From JAZQNF01 sp045641505 (GTDB lineage: Bacteria > Bacillota > Clostridia > Lachnospirales > Bianqueaceae): 24,169 nucleotides of DNA. The notes beneath the pieces were generated by a model. It searched no databases. It had not been told where the DNA came from and saw nothing but the letters and a program-made list of their open reading frames with translations. The DNA lies in contig JAZUHB010000023.1 of the NCBI GenBank assembly GCA_045641505.1, forward strand, positions 1 through 24,169. Direction: 5' to 3'. The position numbers and the translations under genes were made by a program. Below, piece after piece: positions 22,833 to 24,169 of this stretch. Positions within the stretch are counted from its first letter, which is position 1. Every line of letters starts with the position of its first letter.

Positions 22833-23435
22833 ATGATTCAAGTTGTTTCTGCCGGAAAAACAATCCGGAAAAAAGAGGTGCTTTCTGAAATAACCTGCGA
22901 GTTTCACGCGGGGGAGTGTGTCGCCCTCAAGGGACCGAACGGATCCGGTAAGACGATGCTGCTCCGGCTGTTATGCGGACTTATCGAGCCGACGCGGGGA
23001 AGCGTGGAAAAGGATCCGGATCTGAGCTTTGGCGTCATTATTGAGACGCCCGCGTTTCTGGAGCATGAAAGCGGTCTGGCCAATTTGCGTTATCTGGCTT
23101 CTTTAGAGGGGAAAATCGGCGACGAGGTTATTTTCGAGTATCTTCGAAAATTTGATTTGTTCGATGTCAAGGATAAAGCAGTCCGAACTTATTCGCTGGG
23201 GATGCGGCAGAGGCTGGCTCTTTGCCAGGCTTTCATGGAGGATCCGGATGTTTTGCTTCTGGATGAACCGTTCAATGCGCTCGACGACACAAGCGTTGCT
23301 TTGCTGTCGGATGTTCTGGAAAAAGCAAAGGAAAATGGGAAACTGATTGTCCTTGCCACACACGGCCTCATTCCGGAGGCATGCCCGGTCGACCGTATTC
23401 TTCGTATGAATGAAGGAAGACTTCTGGATCAGTGA
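22833..23435 (+). CDS. ABC transporter ATPase, BcrA/LanF-like with E-loop
   Basis: A 200-aa ATPase: Walker A GPNGSGKT (34-41), signature YSLGMRQRLAL (120-130), Walker B DVLLLDEP (139-146) and H-loop H177. At the Q-loop position it reads VIIETPAFLEHESGLANLRYL, with E71 instead of glutamine. An E-loop in this setting is a known feature of LanF lantibiotic-immunity and related BcrA-type ATPases. The protein is shorter than most BcrA proteins (about 300 aa) and lacks the C-terminal extension. It should energise the three membrane proteins upstream. Last gene of the cassette, followed by a terminator. Confidence 0.93.
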   Translation: MIQVVSAGKTIRKKEVLSEITCEFHAGECVALKGPNGSGKTMLLRLLCGLIEPTRGSVEKDPDLSFGVIIETPAFLEHESGLANLRYLASLEGKIGDEVIFEYLRKFDLFDVKDKAVRTYSLGMRQRLALCQAFMEDPDVLLLDEPFNALDDTSVALLSDVLEKAKENGKLIVLATHGLIPEACPVDRILRMNEGRLLDQ

Positions 23436-23469
23436 CGTATGCGCGAAGAGAAACGATGTGCAGTTTTGA

Positions 23470-23503
23470 GGCTTTGCCGGAAATAAACCGGCAAAGCCTT
23501 TTT
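23470..23503 (+). terminator. Terminator of the ABC cassette
   Basis: Perfect arms GGCTTTGCCGG (23470-23480) and CCGGCAAAGCC (23488-23498), loop AAATAAA, then five T. Confidence 0.92.
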
Positions 23504-23530
23504 CGTAAAGGCCCCTGGTTCTGTCCTTTC

Positions 23531-23559
23531 TTGACACTTCCCCGCGGCGAAACTATAAT
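23531..23559 (+). promoter_or_regulatory. Consensus promoter of the 23593 gene
   Basis: TTGACA (23531-23536), 17-base spacer, TATAAT (23554-23559). A modest GAGG (23585-23588) precedes the ATG. Confidence 0.88.
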
Positions 23560-23592
23560 GTAAACGAAAAATTATCCTTTTCCGAGGTTGAC

Positions 23593-24169
23593 ATGAGTAA
23601 CGAAGCAAGCAAGGTACAGGAAGTCGAATTTCTTCACGCGGGCGCGGAGCCCCGTCCGGTGCGTCTTTCGCCCGAGACCCGTCTTTTCGCCTGGGAATCG
23701 CTGAACGGCCGCTACGGCCGCGAGAACGCGGAGCACATGGCGCTCGCCATGGATGACATCCCCGGCTTCGGCGAGATGAGCGAATACGATCAGTACGATC
23801 TCTCCATCGAGCGCATCGCCGAGCGAGCCCCGATCCGGATCTGCGAGGGCGAGCTGCTTTCCGGCGCCGCCACGATGGGCCTTCCGATCTACCACCGCGT
23901 GCCTACCACCTACAAGGGCGAGCAGGTCTTTTTCAGCGTGAGCCATCTGACTGTGGACTTCCCCTCCGTCATCCGAAACGGTGTGGCGGATCTGGAGCGC
24001 CAGGTCGCGGAGAAGCTGGCGATGGCCGCGGCGAGCCCCGAATACGCGGGCATCACGCCGGATCAGGTGAACCACCGGCTGGGCGACGTCTTCGGCGGTC
24101 CCACGGCGGGCGAGGCGGCCGGCATGGCCGACGTCCCGGGGCGGGGGGTGCGCTTCTGGCAGGGCTGGG
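23593..24169 (+). CDS. Probable glycyl radical enzyme (PFL-like), N-terminal part
   Basis: The frame opens at ATG 23593 and runs off the window with 192 codons seen. ERIAERAPIRICEGELLSGAATMGL (73-97) followed by SHLTVDFPSVIRNGVADLERQV (117-138) resembles the N-terminal region of pyruvate formate-lyase-like glycyl radical enzymes, where a conserved R/P-I-x-I-x-x-x-E-L-x-x-G stretch and a SHTT-x-D-F-like stretch occur. The catalytic Cys and the glycyl radical loop would lie outside the window, so identity and substrate stay open. GC-rich codon use contrasts with the cassette before it, showing a return to the host backbone. Confidence 0.6.
   Translation, partial: MSNEASKVQEVEFLHAGAEPRPVRLSPETRLFAWESLNGRYGRENAEHMALAMDDIPGFGEMSEYDQYDLSIERIAERAPIRICEGELLSGAATMGLPIYHRVPTTYKGEQVFFSVSHLTVDFPSVIRNGVADLERQVAEKLAMAAASPEYAGITPDQVNHRLGDVFGGPTAGEAAGMADVPGRGVRFWQGW

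Overview
The window reads as a GC-rich chromosome segment from a Clostridia-type Bacillota. This rests on strong AGGAGG ribosome binding sites, near-consensus sigma-A promoters (TTGACA/N17/TATAAT), an SRP RNA directly upstream of dnaX-ybaB-recR, a UPF0735-type ACT protein heading a hom-thrB-thrC operon, and secG next to smpB. The lineage is inferred from gene content only; no rRNA or tRNA marker is present.

Layout. 1-1080: 3' part of an AT-richer Nudix gene with its terminator, then a gene-free stretch dominated by a mirror-symmetric repeat element (619-973). 1081-3747: a glycerate 2-kinase (minus strand) facing a two-gene plus-strand operon (unknown nuclease-like protein and a YfcE-type phosphoesterase), fired from back-to-back promoters whose -35 boxes overlap. 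3748-6019: a short 22-bp hairpin repeat, then secG, smpB, a 4-TM protein with a His/Cys zinc-like tail, and yidD. 6016-10727: SRP RNA, dnaX, ybaB, recR, truA and a split chromate-transporter pair in one tightly packed run. 10728-11041: terminators and a second degenerate repeat region.

11042-15860: a divergent catabolic locus. A hexokinase-family kinase and a SIS-domain deaminase/isomerase lie on the minus strand; a metal-dependent amidohydrolase and a GPH-family symporter lie on the plus strand. They share a 123-bp control region holding a perfect palindrome over the minus-strand promoter. The set looks like uptake, hydrolysis, phosphorylation and deamination/isomerisation of an amino-sugar-like compound, with substrate unknown. 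15916-19988: threonine biosynthesis (ACT protein, hom, thrB, thrC) on the minus strand.

20130-23503: an AT-richer five-gene cassette with its own promoter and terminator: three membrane permease-like proteins, one small secreted Cys-free protein, and an ABC ATPase whose Q-loop glutamine is replaced by glutamate, as in LanF/BcrA-type transporters. It looks acquired and is the best candidate for an undescribed peptide-export or self-protection system. 23531-24169: promoter and N-terminal part of a probable glycyl radical enzyme running off the end.

All motif, promoter and hairpin calls were made by eye; family names come from recognised motifs, not from database searches.
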